The position numbers were made by a program, and so were the translations under genes. A stretch of DNA of 64,000 bases from Pseudomonas sp. HS6. Lineage in GTDB: Bacteria; Pseudomonadota; Gammaproteobacteria; Pseudomonadales; Pseudomonadaceae. The DNA is taken from assembly GCF_023375815.1 (NCBI RefSeq), contig NZ_CP067412.1, positions 5,208,001 to 5,272,000 on the forward strand. Reading direction: 5' to 3'. Positions 1-8,272 of this stretch are shown here, in pieces (position 1 is the first letter of the stretch; the number at the start of each line of letters is the position of its first letter). The notes beneath the pieces were generated by a model, which was given only the letters and a program-made list of their open reading frames with translations, did not search any database and was not told where the DNA came from.

Positions 1-48
1 ATCAAGGATCACGCAAAGATTCGGGCGTTCATCAACGCCGTACGTTGA
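1..48 (+). CDS. trpF: Phosphoribosylanthranilate isomerase, C-terminal end (partial)
   Basis: Only the last 15 codons are in the window, reading IKDHAKIRAFINAVR and then TGA. This fits the C-terminal helix of phosphoribosylanthranilate isomerase, the tryptophan-pathway enzyme that converts N-(5-phosphoribosyl)anthranilate to the enol carboxyphenylamino form. The call leans on gene order, because trpF directly precedes accD in Pseudomonas. The start lies left of the window. Confidence 0.7.
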   Translation: MKDHAKIRAFINAVR

Positions 49-240
49 TGTGACGGCTGGCAGACTGCCGCCGTCCACAGCTCTGTACAAAAGAGGCTGA
101 GGGTCTTTTCGGGTTGTACGCAGGTCAGTTCCGCTGACCCGGCAGTCCGGACGATCATCGCCACACATGAATTTAGCTGAAGGGCATACGCGGGGCCGCG
201 AACCAGAGCGTTCGGGCCGCCGGTACTGGAGAAAGAAAGC
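49..240 (+). other. Leader region of accD
   Basis: A 192-bp stretch between the trpF stop and accD. I see no convincing small gene or terminator. A good Shine-Dalgarno sequence (GGAGAAAGAAAGC) stands directly before the accD ATG. It probably carries the accD-folC promoter, but no clear -35/-10 pair is visible. Confidence 0.4.
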
Positions 241-1161
241 ATGAGCAACTGGTTGGTAGACAAGCTGATCCCTTCGATCATGCGTTCCGAGGTCAAGAAG
301 AGCTCGGTGCCTGAAGGTCTGTGGCACAAATGCCCGTCCTGCGAGGCTGTGCTGTATCGTCCGGAGCTGGAAAAGACCCTGGACGTTTGCCCTAAATGCA
401 ACCACCACATGCGCATCGGCGCACGTGCACGCATCGACATTTTCCTGGATGCCGAAGGCCGTGCCGAACTGGGCGCTGACCTGGAGCCGGTTGACCGTCT
501 GAAATTCCGCGACGGCAAGAAATACAAGGATCGTCTGGTCGCTGCCCAGAAGCAGACCGGCGAGAAAGACGCACTGATTTCCATGAGCGGTACCCTGCTG
601 GGCATGCCGGTGGTGGTTTCGGCATTCGAATTCAGCTTCATGGGCGGTTCCATGGGCGCCATCGTCGGTGAGCGCTTCGTGCGCGCCGCCAATTACGCAC
701 TGGAAAACCGCTGCCCGATGATCTGCTTCGCCGCCTCCGGTGGCGCGCGGATGCAGGAAGCCCTGATCTCGCTGATGCAGATGGCCAAGACGTCGGCTGT
801 GCTGGCGCGTCTGCGTGAAGAAGGCATTCCATTCATCTCCGTGCTGACCGACCCGGTCTACGGCGGCGTTTCCGCCAGTCTGGCGATGCTGGGCGACGTG
901 ATCGTCGGTGAGCCGAAAGCCCTGATCGGCTTCGCCGGTCCGCGCGTGATCGAGCAGACCGTTCGCGAAAAACTGCCGGAAGGCTTCCAGCGCAGCGAGT
1001 TCCTGCTGGAGCACGGTGCAATCGACCTGATCATCGACCGTCGCGAGCTGCGTCCGCGTCTGGGCAACCTGCTGGCGCAACTGACCGGCAAGCCGACGCC
1101 GACCTTCGTTGCCGCGCCGATTGAGCCGATCGTCGTTCCGCCGGTGCCTGCCAACGTATGA
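241..1161 (+). CDS. accD: Acetyl-CoA carboxylase carboxyltransferase subunit beta
   Basis: AccD pairs with AccA to move the carboxyl group from carboxybiotin to acetyl-CoA, giving malonyl-CoA for fatty acid synthesis in the cytoplasm. The 306-residue protein has the N-terminal zinc ribbon (CPSC at residues 31-34 and CPKC at 50-53) and the crotonase-fold carboxyltransferase domain with SGGARMQEA at about 166-174. Length and start are normal for the family, with a GGAG ribosome site upstream. Its stop overlaps the folC start by 4 bp, which implies one transcript and translational coupling. Confidence 0.97.
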   Translation: MSNWLVDKLIPSIMRSEVKKSSVPEGLWHKCPSCEAVLYRPELEKTLDVCPKCNHHMRIGARARIDIFLDAEGRAELGADLEPVDRLKFRDGKKYKDRLVAAQKQTGEKDALISMSGTLLGMPVVVSAFEFSFMGGSMGAIVGERFVRAANYALENRCPMICFAASGGARMQEALISLMQMAKTSAVLARLREEGIPFISVLTDPVYGGVSASLAMLGDVIVGEPKALIGFAGPRVIEQTVREKLPEGFQRSEFLLEHGAIDLIIDRRELRPRLGNLLAQLTGKPTPTFVAAPIEPIVVPPVPANV

Positions 1162-2465
1162 CCGAGCGCACCCTTGGCGAGTGGCTCGCCTACCTTGAGC
1201 AGTTGCATCCATCGGCCATCGACATGGGGCTGGAGCGTTCGCAACAGGTAGCGTCCCGCATGGGGCTGGGCCAGCCGGCGCCTCGGGTGATCACGGTCAC
1301 CGGCACCAACGGCAAGGGTTCTACCTGCGCTTTCGTGGCTTCGTTGCTGCGGGCGCAGGGCCTGAGCGTTGGTGTCTACAATTCCCCACACCTGCTGCGT
1401 TATAACGAGCGGGTGCAGCTCAATGGCGTCGAAGCCACTGATGCACAGCTGTGTGAAGCCTTCGCGGCGGTCGAGGCCGGGCGGGGCGAGACTTCCCTGA
1501 CTTACTTCGAAATGGGCACCCTGGCGGCGTTCTGGCTGTTTCAACAGGCCGGGCTCGATGCGGTGGTGCTTGAAGTCGGTCTGGGCGGGCGTCTGGACAC
1601 GGTCAACGTGGTCGATGCCGACATTGCGCTGGTCACCAGCATCGGTGTCGATCATGCCGACTACCTGGGCAATACCCGCGAATCCGTGGCCTTCGAGAAG
1701 GCCGGGATTTTTCGTCAGGGCAAACCTGCACTGTGCGGCGATCTGAATCCTCCGCAACCCCTGCTGGACAAGGCGCGCGAGCTTGCTTGTCCGTTCTTCC
1801 TGCGTGGGCGTGATTTCGATCTCGGCATCACGGATCAATTCTGGCAGTGGCGCGGTATTGATGCTGAAGGTCAGGTCGTCGAGCTGCGTGATTTGCCGCT
1901 GCTCGACCTGCCGATGGAAAACGCTGCGCTGGCGTTGCAGGCTTATCTGCTGCTCGGGTTGCCGTGGGAGGCCGGGCAGATTGTTGCGGCCTTGCAGGCG
2001 ACTCGTGTGGTCGGTCGGCTTGATCGCCGTTCGTTCGAGTGGAACGGCAAGCGCCTGAACCTGTTGCTGGATGTTGGTCATAACCCGCATGCGGCGGAGT
2101 ATCTGGCTCGGCGTCTGGCTGCTCGTCCACCGGTCGGCAAGCGCCTGGCGGTGTTCGGCCTGTTGGCGGACAAGGACCTGGACGGCGTGGTCGGTGAATT
2201 GAATGCCAGCGTCCAGCATTGGGCGGTGGCGCCGCTGGATTCGCCGCGTGCGCGTCCGGTGGCTGAATTGAATCAGGCATTGCAGAACCTTGGCGCGTCG
2301 GTCACGTCTTATGACAGCGTGGCGGCCGCTCTGGAAGGGCAGTGCGCAGTGGCCACCAGCGACGACGAGATCTTGCTGTTCGGATCATTTTATTGTGTCG
2401 CCGAGGCCCTGGAATGGTTGTCTCGGCGCTCCACGGAGGAAGCGGCAAATGGCTTTGCTGGATAA
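1158..2465 (+). CDS. folC: Bifunctional folylpolyglutamate synthase/dihydrofolate synthase
   Basis: FolC adds glutamate to dihydropteroate and then lengthens the polyglutamate tail of folates, using ATP. The 435-residue protein has the Mur-ligase-type P-loop GTNGKGST at residues 49-56, followed by the usual [10 protein letters not shown] segment and the C-terminal ligase domain with [12 protein letters not shown]. It starts inside the last codons of accD (ATGA overlap) and its 3' end overlaps the following SPOR gene by 17 bp. The order accD-folC-SPOR is conserved in gammaproteobacteria. Confidence 0.96.
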   Translation: MTERTLGEWLAYLEQLHPSAIDMGLERSQQVASRMGLGQPAPRVITVTGTNGKGSTCAFVASLLRAQGLSVGVYNSPHLLRYNERVQLNGVEATDAQLCEAFAAVEAGRGETSLTYFEMGTLAAFWLFQQAGLDAVVLEVGLGGRLDTVNVVDADIALVTSIGVDHADYLGNTRESVAFEKAGIFRQGKPALCGDLNPPQPLLDKARELACPFFLRGRDFDLGITDQFWQWRGIDAEGQVVELRDLPLLDLPMENAALALQAYLLLGLPWEAGQIVAALQATRVVGRLDRRSFEWNGKRLNLLLDVGHNPHAAEYLARRLAARPPVGKRLAVFGLLADKDLDGVVGELNASVQHWAVAPLDSPRARPVAELNQALQNLGASVTSYDSVAAALEGQCAVATSDDEILLFGSFYCVAEALEWLSRRSTEEAANGFAG

Positions 2466-3111
2466 GGCGTACAAGCAACGCATGGTCGGGGCCTTGGTGC
2501 TGATAGCGCTGGCAGTGATTTTCCTGCCGATGCTGTTTTCCCGTCAGGATGAACAGCGTCAGGTGACTGTCGAGGCGCCTGCTGCACCGCAGGCGCCCGC
2601 CGTGGCGCAGATCCAGATGGAGACGGTCGCCGTGCCTGAACCGCAGGTTCTGCCGCAAGAACCGGTGCCGAGTGATTACGAAGTTGCCGAGCAAACTGCA
2701 CCTACGGCGCCGACTGCGCCTGCAGCTCCGGCTCCTGTGCCAGTAACCAAACCGGTTGCGGCTGCTCCGGCGCCTGCTCCCGTGGCCAAGCCTGCCGCAG
2801 CTCCAGCCCAGCCGATCGCCGCGCTTTCTGCCAAGCCGGATACCACTCAGAGTCGCGTCGACGCCAATGGCCTGTCGGTGAGCTGGTCGGTGCAGTTGGC
2901 CAGTCTGTCGAGTCGCGCCAGCGCCGAGAGCCTGCAGAAAACCCTGCGCAGTCAGGGCTACAACGCTTATATCCGCTCCGCCGATGGCAAAAATCGGGTG
3001 TTCGTCGGTCCGCTGATTGAGCGCGCTGAAGCCGATCGTTTGCGCGATCTGCTGGGCCGGCAACAGAACCTCAAGGGGTTTGTGGTGCGCTTCCAGCCTG
3101 AACGTGGCTGA
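2449..3111 (+). CDS. SPOR-domain cell-division protein (DedD-like)
   Basis: A 220-residue inner-membrane protein. The N-terminus has a single membrane segment (about residues 12-28, VGALVLIALAVIFLPML), then a Pro/Ala/Val-rich periplasmic linker (about 45-130), then a SPOR domain (about 145-218, SWSVQLASLSSRASAES onward). SPOR domains bind glycan strands lacking stem peptides at the septum, so a role in cell division or septal peptidoglycan is likely. I chose ATG 2449 because GGAGGA stands at 2435-2440 and the membrane segment then sits at the usual distance. A longer frame upstream overlaps folC and is unlikely. By position it matches E. coli dedD between folC and cvpA. Confidence 0.88.
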   Translation: MALLDKAYKQRMVGALVLIALAVIFLPMLFSRQDEQRQVTVEAPAAPQAPAVAQIQMETVAVPEPQVLPQEPVPSDYEVAEQTAPTAPTAPAAPAPVPVTKPVAAAPAPAPVAKPAAAPAQPIAALSAKPDTTQSRVDANGLSVSWSVQLASLSSRASAESLQKTLRSQGYNAYIRSADGKNRVFVGPLIERAEADRLRDLLGRQQNLKGFVVRFQPERG

Positions 3112-3150
3112 AAACTATCACCTCGATTGAAATGCACTGACATTCGCAGC

Positions 3151-3179
3151 TTACCGACAGCCCTGCGCTCTGCTAAAAT
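3151..3179 (+). promoter_or_regulatory. Candidate sigma70 promoter of cvpA-purF
   Basis: TTACCG (3151-3156), a 17-bp spacer and TAAAAT (3174-3179) stand about 30 bp before the GTG start of cvpA. The -10 is good and the -35 weak (3/6). No PurR-type palindrome is evident. Confidence 0.35.
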
Positions 3180-3209
3180 GCGCCGCCTTATCCGTCTGTA
3201 GGCTGCACT

Positions 3210-3770
3210 GTGCCATTTACCTGGGTTGACTGGGCGATCGTTGCAATCATCGCCATCTCCGCATTGATCAGTTTGAGCCGCGGCTTCGTCAAAGAAGCAT
3301 TGTCGCTGGTGACCTGGATCATCGCAGGAGCTGTTGCCTGGATGTTCGGTGGCTCACTGTCCGAGTACCTCGCCGGATACATTCAAACTCCGTCAGCTCG
3401 TGTGATCACGGGCTGTGCCATCATGTTTGTCGCCACACTGATCGTGGGCGCAATGATCAATTATCTTATCGGCGAGTTGGTTCGCGTCACCGGGTTGTCC
3501 GGGACCGATCGATTCCTCGGCATGGCCTTCGGCGCTGCGCGTGGCGTATTGCTGGTGGTCGTGGCGGTCGGGCTGTTGAGCCTGGGGCCGGTACAGCAGG
3601 ACGGGTGGTGGAAAGAATCACAGCTCGTGCCAAAGTTTCTATTGGTCGCAGACTGGTCCAAGAACCTGATTCTCGGGTGGAGCAGTCAGTGGCTTGCCAG
3701 CGGAATCAGCGTACCCGCTGATATTCCGTTCAAGGAGCAACTCTTGCCGTCGGCCAAAACGCCTCAGTGA
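3210..3770 (+). CDS. cvpA: CvpA family inner-membrane protein
   Basis: A 186-residue protein with four hydrophobic segments (roughly residues 5-25, 30-50, 63-85 and 105-125) and a polar C-terminal tail, as in CvpA. In E. coli CvpA is needed for colicin V production and is linked to envelope stress tolerance; its molecular role is still unclear. It starts at GTG 3210, and the purF start follows 41 bp after its stop. The cvpA-purF pairing is conserved and supports the call. Confidence 0.92.
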   Translation: MPFTWVDWAIVAIIAISALISLSRGFVKEALSLVTWIIAGAVAWMFGGSLSEYLAGYIQTPSARVITGCAIMFVATLIVGAMINYLIGELVRVTGLSGTDRFLGMAFGAARGVLLVVVAVGLLSLGPVQQDGWWKESQLVPKFLLVADWSKNLILGWSSQWLASGISVPADIPFKEQLLPSAKTPQ

Positions 3771-3811
3771 GTGTTGTTCAGTTCAGATCCATTAAGTAGG
3801 GGTTGCGTCGC

Positions 3812-5317
3812 ATGTGTGGCATCGTCGGTATCGTCGGTAAGTCGAACGTCAATCAGGCGCTGTATGACGCGCTAACCGTGCTCCAGCACCGCGGCCAGGA
3901 CGCTGCCGGTATCGTGACCAGCCATGATGGCCGGTTGTTCTTGCGCAAGGACAATGGCCTGGTGCGTGACGTGTTTCAACAGCGTCACATGCAGCGCCTG
4001 GTCGGCCACATGGGTATCGGCCATGTCCGTTACCCGACTGCCGGCAGCTCGACGTCGGCCGAAGCTCAGCCGTTCTATGTCAACTCGCCGTACGGCATCA
4101 CCCTGGCGCACAACGGCAACCTGACCAACGTTGAACAGTTGGCCAAAGAGATTTACGAATCCGACCTGCGTCACGTCAATACCAGTTCCGACTCGGAAGT
4201 GCTGCTTAACGTGTTCGCCCACGAGCTGGCCCAGCGCGGCAAGCTGCAACCGACCGAAGAAGACGTGTTTGCCGCCGTGACCGACGTGCACAACCGTTGC
4301 GTCGGTGGTTACGCCGTCGTGGCGATGGTGACCGGTTACGGCATCGTCGGTTTCCGTGACCCGCACGGCATCCGCCCGATCGTGTTCGGCCAGCGTCACA
4401 CCGACGAAGGCGTCGAGTACATGATCGCCTCCGAAAGCGTTTCGCTGGACGTGCTCGGTTTCACTCTGATCCGCGACCTGGCACCGGGCGAAGCGGTCTA
4501 CATCACTGAAGACGGCAAGCTGCACACCCGTCAGTGCGCGACCAACCCGTCCCTGACCCCGTGCATCTTCGAACACGTCTATCTGGCGCGTCCGGATTCG
4601 ATCATCGACGGCGTGTCGGTCTACAAGGCCCGTCTGCGCATGGGTGAGAAACTGGCCGAGAAGATCCTGCGCGAGCGTCCGGAGCACGACATCGACGTGG
4701 TCATTCCGATTCCGGACACCAGCCGCACTGCCGCGCTGGAGCTTGCCAACCACCTGGGCGTGAAATTCCGCGAAGGCTTCGTCAAGAACCGTTACATCGG
4801 CCGTACCTTCATCATGCCTGGCCAAGCCGCGCGCAAGAAATCGGTACGCCAGAAGCTCAACGCCATCGAGCTGGAATTCCGCGGCAAGAACGTGATGCTG
4901 GTGGATGACTCGATCGTTCGCGGCACGACCTGCAAGCAGATTATCCAGATGGCCCGCGAAGCCGGCGCGAAAAACGTCTACTTCTGTTCGGCCGCTCCGG
5001 CTGTTCGCTTCCCGAACGTGTACGGCATCGACATGCCGAGCGCTCACGAGCTGATCGCGCACAATCGTTCGACTCAGGATGTCGCTGACCTGATCGGCGC
5101 TGACTGGCTGATCTATCAGGACCTGCCTGACTTGATCGAAGCGGTCGGTGGCGGCAAGATCAAGATCGAAAACTTCGATTGCGCGGTGTTTGACGGCAAG
5201 TACGTCACCGGCGACGTCGACGAGGCTTACCTGAACAAGATCGAACAGGCACGCAACGATGCCTCGAAGGTCAAGACCCAGGCGGTCAGTGCGATCATCG
5301 ATCTGTACAACAACTGA
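3812..5317 (+). CDS. purF: Amidophosphoribosyltransferase
   Basis: PurF makes 5-phosphoribosylamine from PRPP and glutamine, the first committed step of purine synthesis. ATG 3812 is chosen over an in-frame TTG 9 bp upstream because it places the catalytic nucleophile Cys directly after the initiator Met (MCGIVGIVG), as the N-terminal-nucleophile glutaminase domain requires. The phosphoribosyltransferase PRPP loop [13 protein letters not shown] is at about residues 361-373. The 501-residue length is typical. A strong terminator follows the gene. Confidence 0.98.
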   Translation: MCGIVGIVGKSNVNQALYDALTVLQHRGQDAAGIVTSHDGRLFLRKDNGLVRDVFQQRHMQRLVGHMGIGHVRYPTAGSSTSAEAQPFYVNSPYGITLAHNGNLTNVEQLAKEIYESDLRHVNTSSDSEVLLNVFAHELAQRGKLQPTEEDVFAAVTDVHNRCVGGYAVVAMVTGYGIVGFRDPHGIRPIVFGQRHTDEGVEYMIASESVSLDVLGFTLIRDLAPGEAVYITEDGKLHTRQCATNPSLTPCIFEHVYLARPDSIIDGVSVYKARLRMGEKLAEKILRERPEHDIDVVIPIPDTSRTAALELANHLGVKFREGFVKNRYIGRTFIMPGQAARKKSVRQKLNAIELEFRGKNVMLVDDSIVRGTTCKQIIQMAREAGAKNVYFCSAAPAVRFPNVYGIDMPSAHELIAHNRSTQDVADLIGADWLIYQDLPDLIEAVGGGKIKIENFDCAVFDGKYVTGDVDEAYLNKIEQARNDASKVKTQAVSAIIDLYNN

Positions 5318-5322
5318 GTTTC

Positions 5323-5346
5323 AACCGGCCCTTAGGGGCCGGTTTT
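5323..5346 (+). terminator. Rho-independent terminator after purF
   Basis: A perfect stem AACCGGCCC/GGGCCGGTT with a short TTA loop, followed by a T run. It separates purF from metZ. Confidence 0.85.
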
Positions 5347-5397
5347 GTATCTGGCAAAAGACTTTTATTTATCGAGAACAGGGCAAGGAGTGACAGC

Positions 5398-6609
5398 ATG
5401 AGTCAGGAATGGGATGCCGGTCGGCTGGACAGCGACCTTGAAGGCGTAGCGTTCGATACCCTGGCCGTACGTGCCGGTCAGCACCGTACGCCGGAAGGCG
5501 AGCATGGTGATCCGATGTTCTTCACTTCCAGCTACGTGTTCCGTACCGCCGCCGACGCCGCTGCGCGGTTTGCCGGGGAAGTGCCGGGCAACGTTTACTC
5601 GCGTTACACCAATCCGACCGTTCGCGCCTTCGAAGAGCGCATTGCCGCGCTGGAAAGCGCCGAGCAAGCGGTGGCCACGGCGACTGGCATGGCCGCGATC
5701 ATGGCGGTGGTGATGAGTCTGTGCAGTGCTGGCGATCATGTGCTGGTGTCGCGCAGTGTGTTCGGTTCGACCATCAGCCTGTTCGAGAAGTACTTCAAGC
5801 GATTCGGCGTGGAAGTCGATTATGTACCGCTGGCCGATCTGTCGGCCTGGGATGCGGCGATCAAGTCGAACACCAAATTGCTGTTTGTCGAATCGCCGTC
5901 CAACCCGTTGGCTGAGCTGGTGGATATCACCGCGCTGTCGGAGATTGCGCACGCCAAGGGCGCGATGCTGGTGGTCGACAACTGCTTCTGCACGCCTGCG
6001 CTGCAACAGCCGCTGAAGCTCGGTGCAGACATCGTTGTGCATTCGGCCACCAAGTTCATCGATGGCCAGGGTCGTTGCATGGGCGGCGTGGTTGCCGGTC
6101 GCAGCGAGCAGATGAAGGAAATCGTCGGCTTCCTGCGTACCGCCGGGCCAACCCTGAGCCCGTTCAACGCCTGGATCTTCCTCAAAGGTCTGGAAACCCT
6201 GAACCTGCGGATGAAGGCGCACTGTGCCAATGCCCAGCAACTGGCCGAGTGGCTGGAGCAACAGGACGGCATCGAGAAGGTGCATTACGCCGGTCTCAAG
6301 AGCCATCCGCAGCACGAATTGGCCCAGCGTCAGCAGAAGGGTTTTGGTGCTGTAGTCAGCTTCGAGGTGAAGGGTGGCAAAGAGGGTGCGTGGCGTTTCA
6401 TCGATGCGACCCGTTTGATCTCGATCACCGCCAACCTGGGTGACAGCAAAACCACCATCACTCATCCAAGCACCACGTCCCACGGCCGTCTGGCGCCGCA
6501 GGAGCGTGAGGCGGCGGGGATTCGTGACAGCCTGATCCGCATTGCGGTCGGCCTGGAAGACGTCGCTGACCTGCAAGCCGATCTGGCGCGCGGTCTGGCG
6601 GCGTTGTGA
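5398..6609 (+). CDS. metZ: O-succinylhomoserine sulfhydrylase
   Basis: A PLP-dependent enzyme of the Cys/Met metabolism family. In Pseudomonas, MetZ makes homocysteine directly from O-succinylhomoserine and sulfide. The 403-residue protein has the PLP-lysine motif [11 protein letters not shown] (Lys at about 219) and the family signature around [16 protein letters not shown]. MetB or other gamma-elimination paralogues look similar, but the position directly after purF is the conserved Pseudomonas metZ locus. It overlaps the next gene by 4 bp. Confidence 0.93.
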   Translation: MSQEWDAGRLDSDLEGVAFDTLAVRAGQHRTPEGEHGDPMFFTSSYVFRTAADAAARFAGEVPGNVYSRYTNPTVRAFEERIAALESAEQAVATATGMAAIMAVVMSLCSAGDHVLVSRSVFGSTISLFEKYFKRFGVEVDYVPLADLSAWDAAIKSNTKLLFVESPSNPLAELVDITALSEIAHAKGAMLVVDNCFCTPALQQPLKLGADIVVHSATKFIDGQGRCMGGVVAGRSEQMKEIVGFLRTAGPTLSPFNAWIFLKGLETLNLRMKAHCANAQQLAEWLEQQDGIEKVHYAGLKSHPQHELAQRQQKGFGAVVSFEVKGGKEGAWRFIDATRLISITANLGDSKTTITHPSTTSHGRLAPQEREAAGIRDSLIRIAVGLEDVADLQADLARGLAAL

Positions 6610-7382
6610 TCGAGTTGTCCACTCCGAAGACAGGCACCCATGGCCGCGTTGCGCTAGTCACGGGTGCCGCTCGCGGAATCGGTCTGGGGATCGCGGCGTG
6701 GCTGATCAGTGAAGGCTGGCAAGTCGTGCTGAGTGATCTGGATCGTGCGCGCGGCTCGAAAGTGGCGAAGGTGCTGGGTGAGAACGCCTGGTTCATTGCT
6801 ATGGACGTGGCGGATGAGGGGCAGGTGGCGCTCGGCGTCGCGGAAGTGCTGGGGCAATTTGGTCGTCTGGATGCGTTGGTGTGTAACGCGGCGGTGGCCG
6901 ATCCGCACAACATCACTCTGGAAAGCCTGGATCTGGCCTACTGGAATCGGGTGTTGGCGGTGAATCTCAGCGGGCCGATGTTGCTGGCCAAGCATTGTGC
7001 GCCGTATCTGCGTGCGCACAACGGGGCGATCGTCAATCTGGCCTCAACTCGTGCGGCGCAGTCGGAACCTGATACCGAAGCCTATGCGGCGAGCAAGGGC
7101 GGCTTGCTGGCGTTGACTCATGCATTGGCGATCAGCCTCGGGCCGGAGATTCGCGTCAATGCGGTCAGTCCGGGCTGGATCGACGCGCGGGATCCTTCTG
7201 CGCGCCGCGCCGAGCCGCTGACCGATATCGACCATGCCCAGCACCCGGCGGGCAGGGTAGGGACGGTCGAGGACGTGGCGGCGATGGTGGCCTGGTTGCT
7301 GTCGAAGAATGCCGGGTTTGTAACGGGGCAGGAATTCGTGGTCGACGGCGGTATGACCAAGAAGATGATCTACTCGGAATGA
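6606..7382 (+). CDS. SDR family oxidoreductase
   Basis: A 258-residue classical short-chain dehydrogenase/reductase. It shows the NAD(P)-binding [10 protein letters not shown] near residues 18-27, the NNA-type segment (CNAAVAD), and the catalytic YAASK at about 160-164. The C-terminal [22 protein letters not shown] is typical of the family. The substrate cannot be read from sequence. It starts at GTG within the metZ stop (GTGA overlap), so it is co-transcribed with metZ. Confidence 0.88.
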   Translation: MIELSTPKTGTHGRVALVTGAARGIGLGIAAWLISEGWQVVLSDLDRARGSKVAKVLGENAWFIAMDVADEGQVALGVAEVLGQFGRLDALVCNAAVADPHNITLESLDLAYWNRVLAVNLSGPMLLAKHCAPYLRAHNGAIVNLASTRAAQSEPDTEAYAASKGGLLALTHALAISLGPEIRVNAVSPGWIDARDPSARRAEPLTDIDHAQHPAGRVGTVEDVAAMVAWLLSKNAGFVTGQEFVVDGGMTKKMIYSE

Positions 7383-7421
7383 CATGTTTTTGTCTTTTTG
7401 AGAAAAACTTCAATCCTGCTA

Positions 7422-7450
7422 TTGACTTAGGTTCGCTACCTGCGTAAATT
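7422..7450 (+). promoter_or_regulatory. Sigma70 promoter of the tRNA-Val/tRNA-Asp cluster
   Basis: TTGACT (7422-7427), a 17-bp spacer and TAAATT (7445-7450), followed by a GC-rich discriminator (TCGCGGCC). Strong stable-RNA promoters subject to stringent control have this layout. It stands 22 bp before the first tRNA. Confidence 0.7.
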
Positions 7451-7472
7451 TCGCGGCCTCGGAGATGCAAAC

Positions 7473-7548
7473 GGGTGATTAGCTCAGCTGGGAGAGCGTC
7501 TGCCTTACAAGCAGAATGTCGGCGGTTCGATCCCGTCATCACCCACCA
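7473..7548 (+). tRNA. tRNA-Val (anticodon TAC)
   Basis: A full cloverleaf of 76 nt: acceptor GGGTGAT/ATCACCC with encoded ACCA end, D arm GCTC-AGCTGGGA-GAGC, anticodon loop CTTACAA, and T arm GGCGG-TTCGATC-CCGTC. First of three tRNAs in one transcription unit. Confidence 0.97.
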
Positions 7549-7603
7549 CTCCCCGAGAAACTTGCGAAAGCAAGAGGTAGGCTGAAAGTGCCTCCACCGA
7601 CGC

Positions 7604-7680
7604 GCAGCGGTAGTTCAGTCGGTTAGAATACCGGCCTGTCACGCCGGGGGTCGCGGGTTCGAGTCCCGTCCGCTGCGCCA
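7604..7680 (+). tRNA. tRNA-Asp (anticodon GTC), copy 1
   Basis: A 77-nt tRNA with acceptor GCAGCGG/CCGCTGC, discriminator G, encoded CCA, anticodon loop CTGTCAC and T loop TTCGAGT. It is identical in sequence to copy 2. Confidence 0.97.
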
Positions 7681-7774
7681 TATTTAACGAGTCAGACACT
7701 GTCTGGTTCGCGATTGAAAAGCACCGAAGCTTTCCAGTCAAACGAGTTACTTGAGCGCAAGCTCAAAGCGATAC

Positions 7775-7851
7775 GCAGCGGTAGTTCAGTCGGTTAGAAT
7801 ACCGGCCTGTCACGCCGGGGGTCGCGGGTTCGAGTCCCGTCCGCTGCGCCA
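7775..7851 (+). tRNA. tRNA-Asp (anticodon GTC), copy 2
   Basis: Identical to the copy at 7604-7680. The two are separated by 94 bp of unrelated spacer. A terminator follows at about 7928-7953. Confidence 0.97.
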
Positions 7852-8272
7852 TATCTGTTTCAAGGACCACTGAACGCCTTGGAACACCGAAAGCAACCGT
7901 TGGTTGGTTCGGAATCGATAGCAAAGACCCTGGTCGAAAGACCGGGGTTTTTTGTGTCTGAAATTTGACCTTTCCCAAATTCCTCCTCTGCTGTGCAGCG
8001 ACGAACGCGAGCTGCGGCTCGTTCGATGCCGCCGGACAATCCCCCTGCGTCTTTGGGTCACTGCGATGCAATGCCGCATTGATTTTTGATTCTTTAGTCA
8101 GATTTTTGTAACTGGTTGTTTGCTGCGAGCGCAGAAACCTTTAAAGTTAACCTTTCGGTCAGCTTTGCACTGTCATCATGCCCTTTGTTTAGCCAAAAAG
8201 GGCTTCTGCAAGACTCGAGATTCCCAGTAGATAACCAGAAGGGCGGATCCATAACCGCCCAGAGGATGATCC
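7852..8272 (+). other. Intergenic region between tRNA-Asp and the molybdenum hydroxylase genes
   Basis: A 421-bp stretch. It holds the tRNA terminator (7928-7953) and, at about 8004-8027, an imperfect palindrome CGAACGcGAGC/GCTCGTTCG that may be a decayed REP-like element. The rest is the presumed promoter region of the oxidoreductase operon. No clear promoter or small gene is visible. Confidence 0.5.
7928..7953 (+). terminator. Rho-independent terminator of the tRNA cluster
   Basis: A CCCTGGTC/GACCGGGG stem with a GAAA tetraloop (one non-Watson-Crick pair) and a T6 run. Confidence 0.85.

Noticed and set aside
858..2219. A 453-codon open frame antisense to accD and folC
   Set aside because: It lies wholly opposite two well-recognised genes; high GC at third codon positions leaves such antisense frames open. 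The translation has no recognisable domain.
3872..5062. A 396-codon frame antisense to purF
   Set aside because: Shadow of purF; composition rich in His, Asp and Val typical of antisense GC-rich frames.
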